In this document: positions 27,213 to 36,279 of the stretch, one piece after another
Position numbering within the stretch: the stretch's first letter is position 1
Layout of the letters: each line of letters starts with the position of its first letter
From: Lentibacillus cibarius
GTDB taxonomy: Bacteria > Bacillota > Bacilli > Bacillales > Amphibacillaceae
DNA length: 64,000 nucleotides
Assembly (NCBI RefSeq): GCF_005887555.1
Contig: NZ_VCIA01000001.1
Location: 1,798,001 to 1,862,000, forward strand
Direction: 5' to 3'
The notes under the pieces: generated by a model
What the model was told of the DNA's origin: nothing
Seen by the model: only the letters and a program-made list of their open reading frames with translations
Database searches by the model: none
Program-made: the position numbers and the translations under genes

Positions 27213-27968
27213 ATTAGGGCGCCTTTTCACATGGTGGTTCCAAAAAAAGTCACCATCTCGCTTTTCAAACGGAAACAGTCGTTTTTCCCTTGCCTCTTCT
27301 GCATGCTCTGTTATAATTTCATCGAAAAGTTGACTATTACTTTTATGATCCGTGTTCAATTCGAGTTCTTTCGCTGTCTGGTACAGTTTTTTATCATGTA
27401 TTTCCTCTTGCAGCTTCTGTGGATCTTTTCCTTTTATATCAATATCTAGTTCCTTTGCCTCTTTTTTCACAATTGCTTTGAGCACGGCTTGCTTTAGTCC
27501 GCGCAGATCCCGTTCTTCCGTTTCCACGCCAAGCTCTTTCGCTTTTTGCCTTAGCATTTCTTGGTACACATCCTCGGCAAGCATCTGTGGGTCTTTTAGA
27601 TTTTGGTCAATGCCCAGTTCCTCAGCCTTTTTCTTTACTTCGGCGTGATGAACTTCTTTAGCCAATTCCTTAATATCTTTTCCTTCCGTCTTAATGCCTA
27701 GCTTTTTGGCGGAGCGCTTGATCTTTGTTTCCGCAACTTCTTTGGCTATTTGTTCCGAATCTTTACCCTCTGTTGCAATCCCGAGTTCTTTAGCTTCCAT
27801 TTTAATGAAAATCCGTTGGTACGTTTCTTTTTTATCTTCCTCCACATCCTGCTTTCTGTGCAAGTCCTCGGCAAACCCTTTATAGAAGTCTGATGCAAAA
27901 GATATAGCTGCTGGAGAGAAAACCAGTGAAAATGCCAAAACTGCTGCTGTGATCCAACGTTTCATCAT
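27207..27968 (-). CDS. Secreted helical repeat protein
   Basis: A 253-residue protein starting at ATG 27968 (AGGAGGACGAG upstream) with a signal peptide (MMKRWITAAVLAFSLVFSP, cleaved about residue 26 after SFA). The mature part contains about six imperfect repeats of 28-31 residues, each built as KELGI-x-TEGKD-x-LAKEV followed by a basic helix. The pattern suggests an extended helical rod. No known domain was recognised. It is exported and highly charged; the function could be envelope or spore-related. Confidence 0.75.
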   Translation of the reverse strand: MMKRWITAAVLAFSLVFSPAAISFASDFYKGFAEDLHRKQDVEEDKKETYQRIFIKMEAKELGIATEGKDSEQIAKEVAETKIKRSAKKLGIKTEGKDIKELAKEVHHAEVKKKAEELGIDQNLKDPQMLAEDVYQEMLRQKAKELGVETEERDLRGLKQAVLKAIVKKEAKELDIDIKGKDPQKLQEEIHDKKLYQTAKELELNTDHKSNSQLFDEIITEHAEEAREKRLFPFEKRDGDFFWNHHVKRRPNP

Positions 27969-28042
27969 GGACTCGTCCTCCTGTTCATTAAAATAGCGAC
28001 ATGAATTAGTATAGCCAGAAAGCACAAATCCATGAAACGGGA

Positions 28043-28576
28043 TTACTGTTTATGTAGCCAGCGAGCAAATGCCAAAAGGTTCGGAAAATCCATGTCCGCT
28101 CCAGCCTTTTGCTGCTCACGTTCACGGTGCCCGATAAGCACTGTCGTCGTTCCAGCCTGCTCGCCAGCAGCTATATCAGGCTCCCTGTCACCGGCCATAA
28201 AGCTTTCATTCAGTGTAATATCATGCTTTTCCGCCAGATCAAGAATCATTTTGGGACGCGGTTTACGGCAGGCGCAACCAGCATGCGGCTTATGCGGACA
28301 ATAGGCAATATCATCAATTCGCGCACCAAATGCCGCAATATCTTCTTTCATTTGTTTATGTATAGCTTCCAGTGCTTCTTCCTTCATATAGCCAAGCCCA
28401 ATTCCGCCTTGGTTCGTCACGACAAATACGTGATAACCTATATCATTAAATATGCTGATTGCTTCTGCGACCCCATCTAATAAATAGAAGTCACTTGGCT
28501 TGTTGACGAATTTCACCCGATCACTAAGCACTTCATTAATAACCCCGTCCCGGTCCAAAAAAATACCACGATGCAT
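28043..28576 (-). CDS. HAD-IIIA phosphatase, GmhB-like (heptose bisphosphate phosphatase family)
   Basis: A 177-residue HAD phosphatase with motif I FLDRDGVIN (residues 6-14), VVTNQGG as motif II, the zinc-binding loop CPHKPHAGCACRKP, and MAGDREPDIAAG as motif IV. GmhB removes the C7 phosphate of heptose 1,7-bisphosphate; relatives act on histidinol phosphate. In a Gram-positive lacking neighbouring heptose genes, the substrate is uncertain. Ribosome site AGGAGG precedes the ATG. Confidence 0.88.
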   Translation of the reverse strand: MHRGIFLDRDGVINEVLSDRVKFVNKPSDFYLLDGVAEAISIFNDIGYHVFVVTNQGGIGLGYMKEEALEAIHKQMKEDIAAFGARIDDIAYCPHKPHAGCACRKPRPKMILDLAEKHDITLNESFMAGDREPDIAAGEQAGTTTVLIGHREREQQKAGADMDFPNLLAFARWLHKQ

Positions 28577-28593
28577 ACCCTAACCTCCTATGC

Positions 28594-28631
28594 AGAAAAG
28601 CGGTGTGACCGTACAGCATCACACCGCAAAG
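28594..28631 (-). terminator. Terminator between the small ORF and the HAD phosphatase gene
   Basis: GCGGTGTGA / TCACACCGC with a 10-base loop is followed by TTTTCTG on the minus strand. Confidence 0.75.
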
Positions 28632-28711
28632 AAAAGATTTTTTGGTGTTTAGGCGCATAAGACTTCGCAGTTTTAGCCTGCGCACGCCACAGCGACTTCG
28701 TCCATTCCTTA

Positions 28712-28846
28712 CTACTCCTCTTTGTCACTTATAAACTCATTGGGACGGCCGCCCTTGGCATTATGGTTTTTATACTGGCTTTTGCGTCCATTGCGGTGTT
28801 CGCCATGGTTTGTGTTCTCTTTGAATTGGTTATTTTTTTCAGCCAT
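28712..28846 (-). CDS. Small hydrophilic protein, 44 residues
   Basis: ATG 28846 follows AAGGGGGTAAC at a good distance and encodes a very polar peptide rich in Asn, Lys, His and Gly, ending FISDKEE. The longer frame up to 28954 has no site. No family recognised; the composition is reminiscent of small spore or stress peptides but no SASP motif is seen. It has a terminator downstream and lies past the desR stop. Confidence 0.55.
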   Translation of the reverse strand: MAEKNNQFKENTNHGEHRNGRKSQYKNHNAKGGRPNEFISDKEE

Positions 28847-28969
28847 GTGTGTTACCCCCTTTTTCATGGTACGGTTATAGTCTTTGGCTGAAGGAAGTTG
28901 CTTATGCAAAACTGTTACATTGGCAGGCGAGAAGACCCCCACTCCAAGCATCAACTAAATTAGGGTAGT

Positions 28970-29569
28970 TCAATGTAGCCAACCCTTTTCCCTTGCTTTA
29001 GAAATGGCCTCTATCCGGTTCGTTACTTCCAGTTTGTCGAGAATGACGGATACATAGTTGCGGACCGTACCGTTTGTCAGGTAAAGCTGGCTTGCAATTT
29101 CCTTTGTACTTTTCCCCTCAGCAATCAACTTAATCACCTGTTCTTCCCGATCTGTCAGTGGGTTGTCATGGTCGTAAGCCATATCAACCAATTCCGGCGC
29201 ATAAATCCTGTTCCCGTTCATAATTGTGCGGATGGAATTTGCTAGGTCTTCACTCGGGCTATCCTTCAGCAAATAGCCACTCACATTAGCTTTCCGCGCG
29301 CGTTCAAAGTACCCCATTCGTGCAAAAGTGGTTAACACAATGACTTTACAAGGGGCATCCTTCAATTCTTCCGCTGCATCAAGGCCGCTTTTTACCGGCA
29401 TTTCAATATCCATCATACAAATATCCGGACGTTGCTGCCGGACAAGTGCTAATGCTTCTTCCCCATTTCTTGCTTTCCCTACAACCTCCATATCTTCTTC
29501 CAGATCAAGCAGCGATCCAAGTGCACCAAGCAGCATGCGTTGGTCTTCTGCTATGACGATACGTATCAC
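28970..29569 (-). CDS. desR: Response regulator DesR (cold-induced membrane fluidity)
   Basis: A 199-residue NarL-type regulator, the same length as B. subtilis DesR. The receiver has E8/D9 and phospho-acceptor Asp54 (MMDIEMP); the C-terminal LuxR helix-turn-helix reads STKEIASQLYLTNGTVRNYV. GTG 29569 is preferred over ATG 29575 because the ribosome site AGGAGGG abuts the ATG, and the resulting N-terminus MIRIVIAEDQ matches DesR. When phosphorylated by DesK, DesR activates des. It overlaps or abuts desK. Confidence 0.93.
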   Translation of the reverse strand: MIRIVIAEDQRMLLGALGSLLDLEEDMEVVGKARNGEEALALVRQQRPDICMMDIEMPVKSGLDAAEELKDAPCKVIVLTTFARMGYFERARKANVSGYLLKDSPSEDLANSIRTIMNGNRIYAPELVDMAYDHDNPLTDREEQVIKLIAEGKSTKEIASQLYLTNGTVRNYVSVILDKLEVTNRIEAISKAREKGWLH

Positions 29570-29571
29570 GG

Positions 29572-30702
29572 TCATCCCTCCTGTTCCGGCCCTTGAATGG
29601 CTTTTGGTATCCGAATCATCAGGGTTATCCCATTGGCGGAAGTGATTTCTAAGCTGCCGTTGACAAATTCCAGCCGCTCTTCCATTCCCTGCAGGCCATT
29701 TTCGGAATAAGTATCTTTTTGATTTACCATCCCAACGCCATCATCCTTTATTTCCATCACTATTTCTTCCGGCAATGATGAAATAGTAACAGTACAGGAA
29801 GACGCGCTGCTATGCTTGACGACATTGGTCACCGCCTCTTTCAAACACATACTCAGCACGTTTTCAATAAATAAAGGCGTGTCTGTTAGCTCCGGGGTTC
29901 CTTCCATATGGAAATCAATCCGGGCAGCTTTCAACATCTCCTGGATTCGATTGACTTCATCTTCCAGTTTGGCACCTTTCATGTTTGACACCATTTCACG
30001 CACTTCTTTCAGGGCCGTACGAGCCGTCTGATTGATATCATTTATTTCATTTTTTGCTGCATCGGGTTTAACATCCATCAGCTTTCCTGCCAAATCACTT
30101 TTCAGACCGATCATAGACAGCTTTTGTCCCAACGTATCATGCAAATCGCGGGCAATCCGCTGACGCTCCTCCAGAACTACTAACTCAGAAATTTTGTCAT
30201 TCGCAGCTTTTAATTGGTTTTCCAATCCTTCCTGCTTATTTCGGAAATAAATCGTTAGAGGCAGCAGAATAACGCCAAGGACGCTAAAAGCAATAAATGG
30301 CATTTGGGAGAAGAATAAAGCACTATGGGTGAAAAAACTAATCGTAACCGCTGCAATCGTTGTAACCAGATGAACCACATACAATGTTATAAAGCCAGCT
30401 TTATGCTGTATATTTCCGATGTAGAACGCCAAAAACAATGCAAAATAAACATATCCCAAAAACACCGTCATCACGACGCTTATAACCATCTCGACCCCTA
30501 CTGACAGATACACCGCCCAACCTTCTGAAAGGAAAGACACGCTGTATGCGGTGAAAAAAAGCAACACCATGAAAATGCCAAAAATAATTTCCCATGTTCC
30601 CGATGTCCGGAAGATAAAATAGAAAGGCAGAATACAAAAAATAATCCACGCATATATACTAAGCCCCGTGTTTTTCGGGATAATGTGATACCATTTCCGC
30701 AT
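29572..30702 (-). CDS. desK: Thermosensor histidine kinase DesK
   Basis: A 376-residue kinase with about five N-terminal membrane helices (10-150), a linker coiled coil, the HisKA_3 motif RIARDLHDTLGQKLSMIGLKS (His near 188) and a HATPase_c domain (NVVKHS, DDGVGM, GLQGMEER). The phosphoacceptor segment is nearly that of B. subtilis DesK, which senses membrane thickening in the cold and phosphorylates DesR. Start ATG 30702 follows GGGGGGACGG. It lies between des and desR, so the whole thermosensing circuit is in one transcription unit, though a hairpin separates it from des. Confidence 0.94.
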   Translation of the reverse strand: MRKWYHIIPKNTGLSIYAWIIFCILPFYFIFRTSGTWEIIFGIFMVLLFFTAYSVSFLSEGWAVYLSVGVEMVISVVMTVFLGYVYFALFLAFYIGNIQHKAGFITLYVVHLVTTIAAVTISFFTHSALFFSQMPFIAFSVLGVILLPLTIYFRNKQEGLENQLKAANDKISELVVLEERQRIARDLHDTLGQKLSMIGLKSDLAGKLMDVKPDAAKNEINDINQTARTALKEVREMVSNMKGAKLEDEVNRIQEMLKAARIDFHMEGTPELTDTPLFIENVLSMCLKEAVTNVVKHSSASSCTVTISSLPEEIVMEIKDDGVGMVNQKDTYSENGLQGMEERLEFVNGSLEITSANGITLMIRIPKAIQGPEQEG

Positions 30703-30745
30703 ACCGTCCCCCCCTAACTGCCTTTCGTTAAGTATATCATAGTGC

Positions 30746-30778
30746 AAAACAAAACCCTTCCAACAAAGGCGAAGGGTC
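30746..30778 (-). terminator. Hairpin between des and desK (partial terminator)
   Basis: ACCCTTC / GAAGGGT with a 10-base loop followed by TTTTGTTTTG on the minus strand, 14 bases after the des stop. It may lower expression of desKR relative to des. Confidence 0.7.
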
Positions 30779-30790
30779 TCATTAGCTTGT

Positions 30791-31843
30791 TTATTTTTCC
30801 TGAACGGTTGATCGTCCTGAGCTCATCCGTATGTTCACCTTTTCTTTTTTCAACAATCCTTTAACCTCTTTAAAACTAATAAACGTCTTGTTCGTTTCAT
30901 CATACAGACGGAAGCGGATGGACTTTAAGCTGGAGGCTAGCGTAATCGTTGTTGCCTGCTTCAAAGGCGGTGTCGATTCATGAGCTTTTTCCAAATGGTA
31001 ATTCGGGACTTTAGGGCTTAAGTGATGCACATGATGGAACCCAATACTGCCTGTCAACCATTGCAACACTTTCGGCAGTTTGTAATACGAGCTTCCGTCA
31101 ACAGCAGCTTTGACAAAATCCCATTCATCCTCATTTTCGAAATAAGAATCCTCAAACTGATGCTGTACATAAAACAACCAAATCCCCAGCGCACCCGCAA
31201 TAAACATGATCGGCAGCTGGATAATGAGAAATGCCTCCCACCCGATGGTCCAAATTAGCAGGACATATATAACGGCAACAGATGCATTAATGATGTAGGT
31301 GTTCAGTCGCTCTTTCCGCTTAGCTCCTTTACGGTTAAAGCGATTGGAAAGAAAATAAAGATACAACGGCCCTAATCCGAACATCACTATCGGGTTGCGG
31401 TAAAGCCTGTAAGCAAGTCTGCCCCAAAAGGAAGCAGCCATATATTCATCAACTGTCATCACCCATACATCACCCGTACCACGCTTATCCAGGTTACCAC
31501 TTGTCGCGTGATGAATCGCGTGACTCCGTTTCCACTTTTCAAAAGCGAATAGCGTAATGACGCCGGTTATCGTTCCAACTATGCGATTAGCCTTGCCATT
31601 TTTGAAAAATGACCCATGTGTACAATCATGAAAAATAATGAAGATACGAACGACGAATCCTGATGCCAAAACCGTCAAGGCAAGCGTTAGCCAAATCGAA
31701 ACAGACAGACTTTCGTAAGCCAAAAACCAAATAAGGAAAAACGGCGGAATCGTGTTTATGAGCTGCAGTATGCTTGCTTTCGTATCTGGACTAGCAAAGG
31801 CAGCAACGCTTTTTTTCAACTGTGCTTGTTTTTGTCTGCTCAT
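30791..31843 (-). CDS. des: Membrane fatty acid desaturase Des
   Basis: A 350-residue acyl-lipid desaturase with about four to six membrane helices and the three His boxes HDCTHGS, HAIHHATSGN and GFHHVHHLSP that bind the di-iron centre. It introduces a cis double bond (delta-5 in B. subtilis) into membrane phospholipid acyl chains in the cold. The gene heads des-desK-desR in the order of B. subtilis. The second of two ATGs, 31843, is five bases after AGGAGG. A palindromic element upstream is a candidate DesR site. Confidence 0.94.
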   Translation of the reverse strand: MSRQKQAQLKKSVAAFASPDTKASILQLINTIPPFFLIWFLAYESLSVSIWLTLALTVLASGFVVRIFIIFHDCTHGSFFKNGKANRIVGTITGVITLFAFEKWKRSHAIHHATSGNLDKRGTGDVWVMTVDEYMAASFWGRLAYRLYRNPIVMFGLGPLYLYFLSNRFNRKGAKRKERLNTYIINASVAVIYVLLIWTIGWEAFLIIQLPIMFIAGALGIWLFYVQHQFEDSYFENEDEWDFVKAAVDGSSYYKLPKVLQWLTGSIGFHHVHHLSPKVPNYHLEKAHESTPPLKQATTITLASSLKSIRFRLYDETNKTFISFKEVKGLLKKEKVNIRMSSGRSTVQEK

Positions 31844-31941
31844 CATATCCTCCTGCAGTAAAATTATTTTTGTCTATACGTTTACACTTAGGATATAAAA
31901 AATCAATAACCTTTATAAGTCATAATCGTCAAATATCACAT

Positions 31942-31955
31942 ATGACAAATGTCAT
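31942..31955. promoter_or_regulatory. Candidate DesR operator
   Basis: ATGACAAATGTCAT is an inverted repeat (ATGAC/GTCAT) lying about 100 bases upstream of the des start, in the AT-rich divergent region shared with the antiporter gene. Its position fits an activator site; the identity is inference. Confidence 0.4.
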
Positions 31956-32064
31956 TTATATTATTTATATGCTAAATCCAAATATTTCCCACCGCATTCA
32001 ATTGATTTTTTCGGCAAAAATATACTTATGGGAACCTACGCAATCATTGAAGGAGGCTTTTTTC

Positions 32065-33642
32065 GTGGAAGAGATGAATCTGCATCATATTTTTTCGCTC
32101 ATACTTGTTCTCGTCATGCTAGCTGCGGGCATTACGGCGATTGCGAAAAAATTCAAGCAACCCTATCCAATCGCGCTTGTCATTATTGGCGCTGTCATTG
32201 GCCTTAGTAACATCCCTTTTTTGGAACCGCTAAAGACCTTCATAACGGAAGGAGAAGTCTTCAACTTTGCCGTTCTTACCCTGTTTTTACCTGCGTTACT
32301 TGGAGAAGCTGCATTAAAATTGCCATTTTCCCAGCTGTTCGACAATAAAAAGCCCATTCTCTTGTTGGCATTTGGCGGTACATTTCTGTCATTTATCGTT
32401 ATCGGATTTTCATCTTTATGGCTCTTGCAGCTATCTGTACCTGCTGCTTTTGTGTTCGCATCAGTCATGAGTGCAACAGACCCTGTCAGTGTGCTGTCCA
32501 TCTTCAAAAACCTTGGCGTGAACAAACGTCTCTCTACCATGATCGAAGGGGAGAGTTTGTTCAATGACGGGCTGGCAGTTGTGCTGTTTAACATCTCTGC
32601 TTTTTCACTGCTTACGTATATGGATTTAGGTATCGAGGGTGCCGGCCTCGGCTTGTGGGAGTTTGTTAAAGTGGTTGCACTTGGGCTGATTATTGGTGGT
32701 GCCGGTGGGTATGTTGCATCAAAGCTGACAAAGTATTTTGATGACTACCCGCTGGAGATTATTTTTAGCATCATCTTGTTTTACGGGGCTTATTTATTAG
32801 CGGAAAATGTGGGCGCATCTGGCGTTATTGCCGTCGTCGTCGCAGCATTAACGCTTGGAAATTATGGCGCAAACATCGGAATGAGTCCGACAACCAAGCT
32901 GAATATTAGTAATTTTTGGGACGTTGTTACCTTACTTATCAACTCGCTCGTCTTTTTAATGGTCGGACTGGAAATCACCAGAATTGATGTCGCCGATCGA
33001 TGGGGACTAATCTTCATAGCCATTCTGATTGCACTTATCGCCAGAAGCATCGCTGTCTATACGAGCACCCTTTTTACCGAAAATATTCCTTTTACATGGA
33101 AACACATTTTAAACTGGGGCGGTCTGAAAGGGTCGCTTTCCATTGCACTCGTGCTCAGTCTCCCTAGAGATTTTGACGGACGTGAGGATATCCTGATTTT
33201 TACCTTTAGTATGGTATTATTTTCACTCGTATGCCAAGGTCTTACCATCAAGCCTGTACTCGACTGGCTTGGTGTCAACAAACAGGAAAAAGGCTACGAA
33301 GATTATGAAGTGCTCTTGGCCCATGCGTATCGGTACGAAAAGGCCCTTGATGAAATCGGCAGAGTGAAGAATAATTTGCGAGTCACTGATGCGGTCACAC
33401 ATGAAATGGTTGATGAGTATCAGCAATCCCTCGAAAAAATACAAAACGATATTACCGACCTTTTCGAAAAACAACCAAAACTTAAGAAAAAACAGCAGAA
33501 CATATTGGAACGCCACTCCCTGTATGCCCAGCATGAAGCAGTTGAACGGCTAGTCAGGGAAGACATTATATCCAGCGAAGCAGCTGATAAAATCACGGAA
33601 CAAATTATGGACCATTTGGCCGAACTGGAAAGTGATCATTAG
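32065..33642 (+). CDS. CPA1-family Na+/H+ antiporter
   Basis: A 525-residue protein with about 12 membrane helices followed by a ~120-residue charged cytoplasmic tail. The CPA1 core is visible in FASVMSATDPVSVLSIFKNLG (the TDP motif), EGESLFNDGLAVVLF (the ND ion-binding pair) and WGGLKGSLSIALVLSLP. Members exchange Na+ or K+ for H+, important in salt and alkali tolerance. GTG 32065 is used because AAGGAGG lies eight bases upstream; the open frame extends up to 31822 but overlaps des and its promoter. Divergent from des. Confidence 0.9.
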   Translation: MEEMNLHHIFSLILVLVMLAAGITAIAKKFKQPYPIALVIIGAVIGLSNIPFLEPLKTFITEGEVFNFAVLTLFLPALLGEAALKLPFSQLFDNKKPILLLAFGGTFLSFIVIGFSSLWLLQLSVPAAFVFASVMSATDPVSVLSIFKNLGVNKRLSTMIEGESLFNDGLAVVLFNISAFSLLTYMDLGIEGAGLGLWEFVKVVALGLIIGGAGGYVASKLTKYFDDYPLEIIFSIILFYGAYLLAENVGASGVIAVVVAALTLGNYGANIGMSPTTKLNISNFWDVVTLLINSLVFLMVGLEITRIDVADRWGLIFIAILIALIARSIAVYTSTLFTENIPFTWKHILNWGGLKGSLSIALVLSLPRDFDGREDILIFTFSMVLFSLVCQGLTIKPVLDWLGVNKQEKGYEDYEVLLAHAYRYEKALDEIGRVKNNLRVTDAVTHEMVDEYQQSLEKIQNDITDLFEKQPKLKKKQQNILERHSLYAQHEAVERLVREDIISSEAADKITEQIMDHLAELESDH

Positions 33643-33673
33643 AGTGGAGCCAGAGTGGAGTTTATTTGCAACA

Positions 33674-33795
33674 ATGAGTGACCTTTATCAGGTTCCTGCT
33701 CTCCGTTCGGGCACTCATCATGGCAATGAGTGACCTTTACCGGGTTTCCAATCTCCATTTGGGCACTCATTTCGCCGATGAGTGACTTTTACCAA
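33674..33795. repeat. Intergenic tandem palindromes, 52-bp period
   Basis: ATGAGTGAC begins at 33674, 33726 and 33778. The first two units end in GGGCACTCAT, so each unit is a hairpin with ATGAGTG/CACTCAT ends; the third is truncated after TTTTACC. The period equals that of the array at 23487 but the sequence is different. Confidence 0.85.
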
Positions 33796-33798
33796 TTA

Positions 33799-33828
33799 AA
33801 AAGGATGGAAGCCACAGTCCATCCTTCA
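33799..33828 (-). terminator. Terminator of the methyltransferase gene
   Basis: AAGGATGGA / TCCATCCTT with an 8-base loop, followed by TTTTTAATT on the minus strand, about 20 bases beyond the stop. Confidence 0.8.
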
Positions 33829-33846
33829 CAATTCCCAACTATTCAG

Positions 33847-34464
33847 TTACTTTTGACAAACAGCTATTCCGATTGGGTATCGACCGCTATAGTAATCCTC
33901 TGCAGATATAATTAACGGGCCTCTTTGATAGTAAAAGTCAGCGATTGTGTAGCCTGTAAACAATTGCTTAAATTCATCCACCGTCAGCTGGTGCACATGG
34001 AATGGTGATTTGCACGGCTTGCCGCGTCCTTGTCCAAACGGTGTCGATAATATGAGGGTGCCACCAGGTTTCAGTAATGCATAAACATTCGCCAAGAACT
34101 GTTCCTCCGCCTCTATGTGCTCAATCGTCTCAAAGCTGACGACACAATCAAACGTTCCCAGCTTTTCCGGCAGACCAACATTTGTTACATCCCCCTCCAT
34201 AAAAGCAGAACTCGGATGATGATACGTGCCGCGCGCATAATGAATCGCGTCCGGATCTAGATCAACACCAATAACTTCGTGGACTTCCGCTTTTGATCTT
34301 TTGGCAAGAATATGCGTGCCATAACCCGCACCACTGGCAAAGTCGAGCACCCGTCCATACACATAGTCACTGGCAAAATGATACCTTGCCACATGCTCCA
34401 TCAGCATTTCATTGGTTATTTTCATGTTTTCAGGAATAATCCGTTCCCCTGTATCTTCTATCAT
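33847..34464 (-). CDS. Class I SAM-dependent methyltransferase
   Basis: A 205-residue Rossmann methyltransferase with motif I VLDFASGAGYGT, acidic motif II GVDLDPDAI, FDCVVSFETIEHI as motif IV and LKPGGTLILSTP as post-motif. Substrate unknown. The ATG at 34464 follows GGTGAC; an adjacent TTG is the alternative. It lies 25 bp after an MFS gene on the same strand, so they are probably co-transcribed. Confidence 0.88.
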   Translation of the reverse strand: MIEDTGERIIPENMKITNEMLMEHVARYHFASDYVYGRVLDFASGAGYGTHILAKRSKAEVHEVIGVDLDPDAIHYARGTYHHPSSAFMEGDVTNVGLPEKLGTFDCVVSFETIEHIEAEEQFLANVYALLKPGGTLILSTPFGQGRGKPCKSPFHVHQLTVDEFKQLFTGYTIADFYYQRGPLIISAEDYYSGRYPIGIAVCQK

Positions 34465-34489
34465 CAATTGTCACCGCTTTTTTTTAAAA

Positions 34490-35767
34490 TTAATGTGCTT
34501 GCAGTTTGGTTTTCTCAGGTCGTTTTGCTGAGATAGCACAAACAGCGCCGATAATCGGAAACGCAAGAGAAACCAGTAATACCGGTGTATAGTTATGAAA
34601 TAGATCAAATCCAGCACCGAACGGCAATGGGCCTAGCGACGAGCCGATAACCACCATTGTCATTCCGACACCATTGATGCTGCCGACATATTTCCGCCCA
34701 AAATAATCAGGCCAAATGATGTTCATACCTATCCGCTCCAGACCATTCGCAGCACCCCAAACAATCCCGAATAAAATTGCCATAAGCGCACTTTCGGTTA
34801 CAAGCAACATTAACAGAAAAATAATTTCAATGACAAAAACACTCGCCAGCAAATAATTCGTCGGTATCCGTTCAGTTATAAAACCGGAAACAAACGATAC
34901 CGGAATACCAGCAAATGCCATCAAACTCAGCACCATCGCAGCTATAGCAGGTGACAGGCCATTCGTATCAAATATAGATATAATATGAAACGTTATCCCA
35001 GTATTAATCATCGCTGGAATGCCGACACTAATCAGAATTCCCCAAAAGGCCCACGTCCGCATTGCTTCCTTTAACGTGAAGTCTTCATCGGATTCAGGGA
35101 GTGCAGTACTAGCAATGAGTTCGTTTGTTTCATCATCCGATTCCGATCGAAGCCCATCCGGTTCAAGCCCGATTTCTTCCGGCCGGTTGCGCACGCCAAA
35201 CAGGGCAAATGGAACAAACACGACCAGAAGCGCTACACCCCAAAAACGCCATGCCATTTGCCAGTCCCATGTGTCAATGATCCACGTGTTGATGACCGGA
35301 AATAGCGTCGCACTGGCAAAACTGCCCAAAGTCATAAAACTGAATGCACGGCCCCTTTTTTTGACGAACCATTGCGCGGTAAGTGTATTGGGAATTAGCG
35401 ACATCGTTCCCTGCCCAAGCAGCCGTACGAAAAAGAACCCAATGGCCAACATGAACATATTCGAAACCATACTATTCCAAAAACAAGCTAGTGCAAACAC
35501 CGTTCCGACCGTGACCATCATGAATCGCTGCCCATACCGATCAATATACCGCCCGACAAACATCATCATGATTCCAGCTATCAGTGTCGCTGTCGAATAT
35601 AGACTGGACACTTCCGTACGCGACCAGCCAAAATCCTCGATGTACTGATCAATGAATGCGGCGTTTGAATATGTCTGGCCCGGTCCGGAGAAAAAAATCC
35701 CCAAACCGCCAATAAAGACGATAAACCAGCCGTAATAAAACCTATTTAAAAAATTCCTCCCACTCAA
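34490..35767 (-). CDS. MFS transporter (monocarboxylate / OFA-like)
   Basis: A 425-residue 12-helix MFS protein with GWFIVFIGGLGIFFSGPGQT at the first helix and the loop motif GRYIDRYGQR (residues about 72-81). A charged loop lies at 195-225. Related to bacterial monocarboxylate and oxalate/formate-type carriers; substrate unknown. TTG 35767 is supported by AGGAGGGG five bases upstream; no ATG is available. First gene of a two-gene unit with the methyltransferase. Confidence 0.85.
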   Translation of the reverse strand: MSGRNFLNRFYYGWFIVFIGGLGIFFSGPGQTYSNAAFIDQYIEDFGWSRTEVSSLYSTATLIAGIMMMFVGRYIDRYGQRFMMVTVGTVFALACFWNSMVSNMFMLAIGFFFVRLLGQGTMSLIPNTLTAQWFVKKRGRAFSFMTLGSFASATLFPVINTWIIDTWDWQMAWRFWGVALLVVFVPFALFGVRNRPEEIGLEPDGLRSESDDETNELIASTALPESDEDFTLKEAMRTWAFWGILISVGIPAMINTGITFHIISIFDTNGLSPAIAAMVLSLMAFAGIPVSFVSGFITERIPTNYLLASVFVIEIIFLLMLLVTESALMAILFGIVWGAANGLERIGMNIIWPDYFGRKYVGSINGVGMTMVVIGSSLGPLPFGAGFDLFHNYTPVLLVSLAFPIIGAVCAISAKRPEKTKLQAH

Positions 35768-36062
35768 TACTGCCCCTCCTTAAATGCCGTTTATGTGCCG
35801 TTTATTTTACTTGAATTTGGCAGGTGGGACAATCATTCGAATTTTATGTTCCACCACAATCGCGGCACTGATCATTGATTCCCTCGAAGGGTCTGAAACG
35901 CCTTTGATGATTGCATCCGGTCAGTACCTGCGTTCAGGTTTCCGTTCAATAAATTCCTTACAGGCAAGCGCGTTTCCAAACGAAAAATGGTTATTTTCAC
36001 CGGGCATACACCTGCCTTTCAAGTAAAAAATAAGCATGACACCTATTTGAAAGGAGATATTT
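35768..36062. other. Divergent intergenic region, no gene supported
   Basis: This gap between the MFS gene (minus) and sspH (plus) contains an 80-codon frame (35784-36026) with no ribosome site and unconvincing composition. It must include both promoters; a forespore-type promoter for sspH is expected but not clearly seen. Confidence 0.4.
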
Positions 36063-36251
36063 ATGGAAGCTGACCGTGCCCAAGAAATCATTGACTCCAT
36101 TACGATGATTAACGTGGACTATCATGGAATTCCAGTATATCTGAAACAATTAAATCAAGGGGAGAACACAGTAACTGTTTTCCCTCTTGATGAAATGAAT
36201 CATGAACAGCGTGTTGATTTGCATGGTTTAACTGAAGACGGTCCATACTAG
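36063..36251 (+). CDS. sspH: H-type small acid-soluble spore protein
   Basis: A 62-residue protein matching the SspH layout: AQEIIDSITMINVDYHGIPV near the N-terminus and a polar tail. SspH is a minor spore-core protein made in the forespore under sigma G. Ribosome site AAAGGAGAT. Its presence is direct evidence of an endospore former. Confidence 0.88.
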   Translation: MEADRAQEIIDSITMINVDYHGIPVYLKQLNQGENTVTVFPLDEMNHEQRVDLHGLTEDGPY

Positions 36252-36279
36252 TAGTAAAACTGTAAAGGAGCACTGCCTT

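Noticed and set aside
35784..36026. 80-codon plus frame upstream of sspH
   Set aside because: No ribosome site, no recognisable domain, and it fills the divergent promoter region of the MFS gene and sspH.
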